Positions 62,253 through 64,000 of a stretch of 64,000 nt of DNA are shown one piece after another. The notes under the pieces were generated by a model. It searched no databases and had not been told where the DNA came from. It saw only the letters and a list, made by a program, of their open reading frames with translations. The translations under genes and the position numbers were made by a program. Source of the DNA: Listeria seeligeri serovar 1/2b str. SLCC3954 (GTDB taxonomy: Bacteria; Bacillota; Bacilli; Lactobacillales; Listeriaceae); the NCBI RefSeq assembly GCF_000027145.1, contig NC_013891.1, positions 1,736,001 through 1,800,000 of the forward strand, written 5' to 3'. Numbering within the stretch: the first letter of the stretch is position 1; each line of letters opens with the position of its first letter.

Positions 62253-64000
<1,748 letters not shown>

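Overview
The window is a low-GC Firmicute chromosome and reads as Listeria (L. monocytogenes/L. innocua group). The genus call rests on gene content and order: a beta-1,2-glucooligosaccharide locus, a virA-virB-virR...virS cluster in which the response regulator and kinase genes are separated, a pcrB-pcrA-ligA-camS-gatCAB block, a complete purEKBCSQLFMNHD operon, and an rRNA operon beside it. I cannot decide the species from sequence alone. Most genes lie on the minus strand.

Layout. 1-10.9 kb: a sugar locus with a Gfo/Idh/MocA oxidoreductase (cut by the window edge), a LacI repressor, a GH94 phosphorylase and a GH3 beta-glucosidase on the minus strand, divergent from a binding protein and two permeases on the plus strand. 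The 429-bp divergent region has two opposed sigma-A promoters, each followed by an identical operator-like box. 11-18 kb: glutamate synthase (gltB, gltD) with its divergent LysR activator gltC. 18-22.3 kb: a GNAT enzyme and a glycerol-dehydrogenase-like enzyme, then an amino-acid ABC transporter behind a T-box leader whose likely specifier is CAC (His). 22.4-30.1 kb: virS, adeC, two small-function genes, virR, virB and virA (BceAB-like peptide resistance system). 30.2-36.5 kb: a nitrilase-family amidase, a membrane protein, shikimate kinase (plus strand), an unknown protein, a 23S rRNA/tRNA uracil methyltransferase, an anchored unknown protein and diacylglycerol kinase. 36.7-46.1 kb: gatCAB and pcrB-pcrA-ligA-camS. 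46.3-48.3 kb: a sodium-dependent transporter, a small membrane protein and yerC. 48.4-61.3 kb: the twelve-gene purine operon, preceded by a sigma-A promoter and two PurBox-like sequences. 61.4-64 kb: a UPF0316 membrane protein, then 5S rRNA and the 3' part of 23S rRNA, transcribed on the minus strand.

How the genes work together. The sugar locus imports short beta-1,2-glucans and cuts them by phosphorolysis and hydrolysis; it has no ATPase gene of its own. The Vir genes form a sense-and-export circuit for cell-envelope peptides. The pur genes carry PRPP to IMP, and adeC feeds adenine into the same pool as hypoxanthine. gltBD supplies glutamate, and gatCAB completes Gln-tRNA (and possibly Asn-tRNA). 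I see no prophage, IS element, CRISPR array or tRNA gene. The less explained signals are regulatory: the duplicated operators, a perfect inverted repeat inside the T-box promoter, a probable AUC start in shikimate kinase, and intercistronic hairpins without U-runs.
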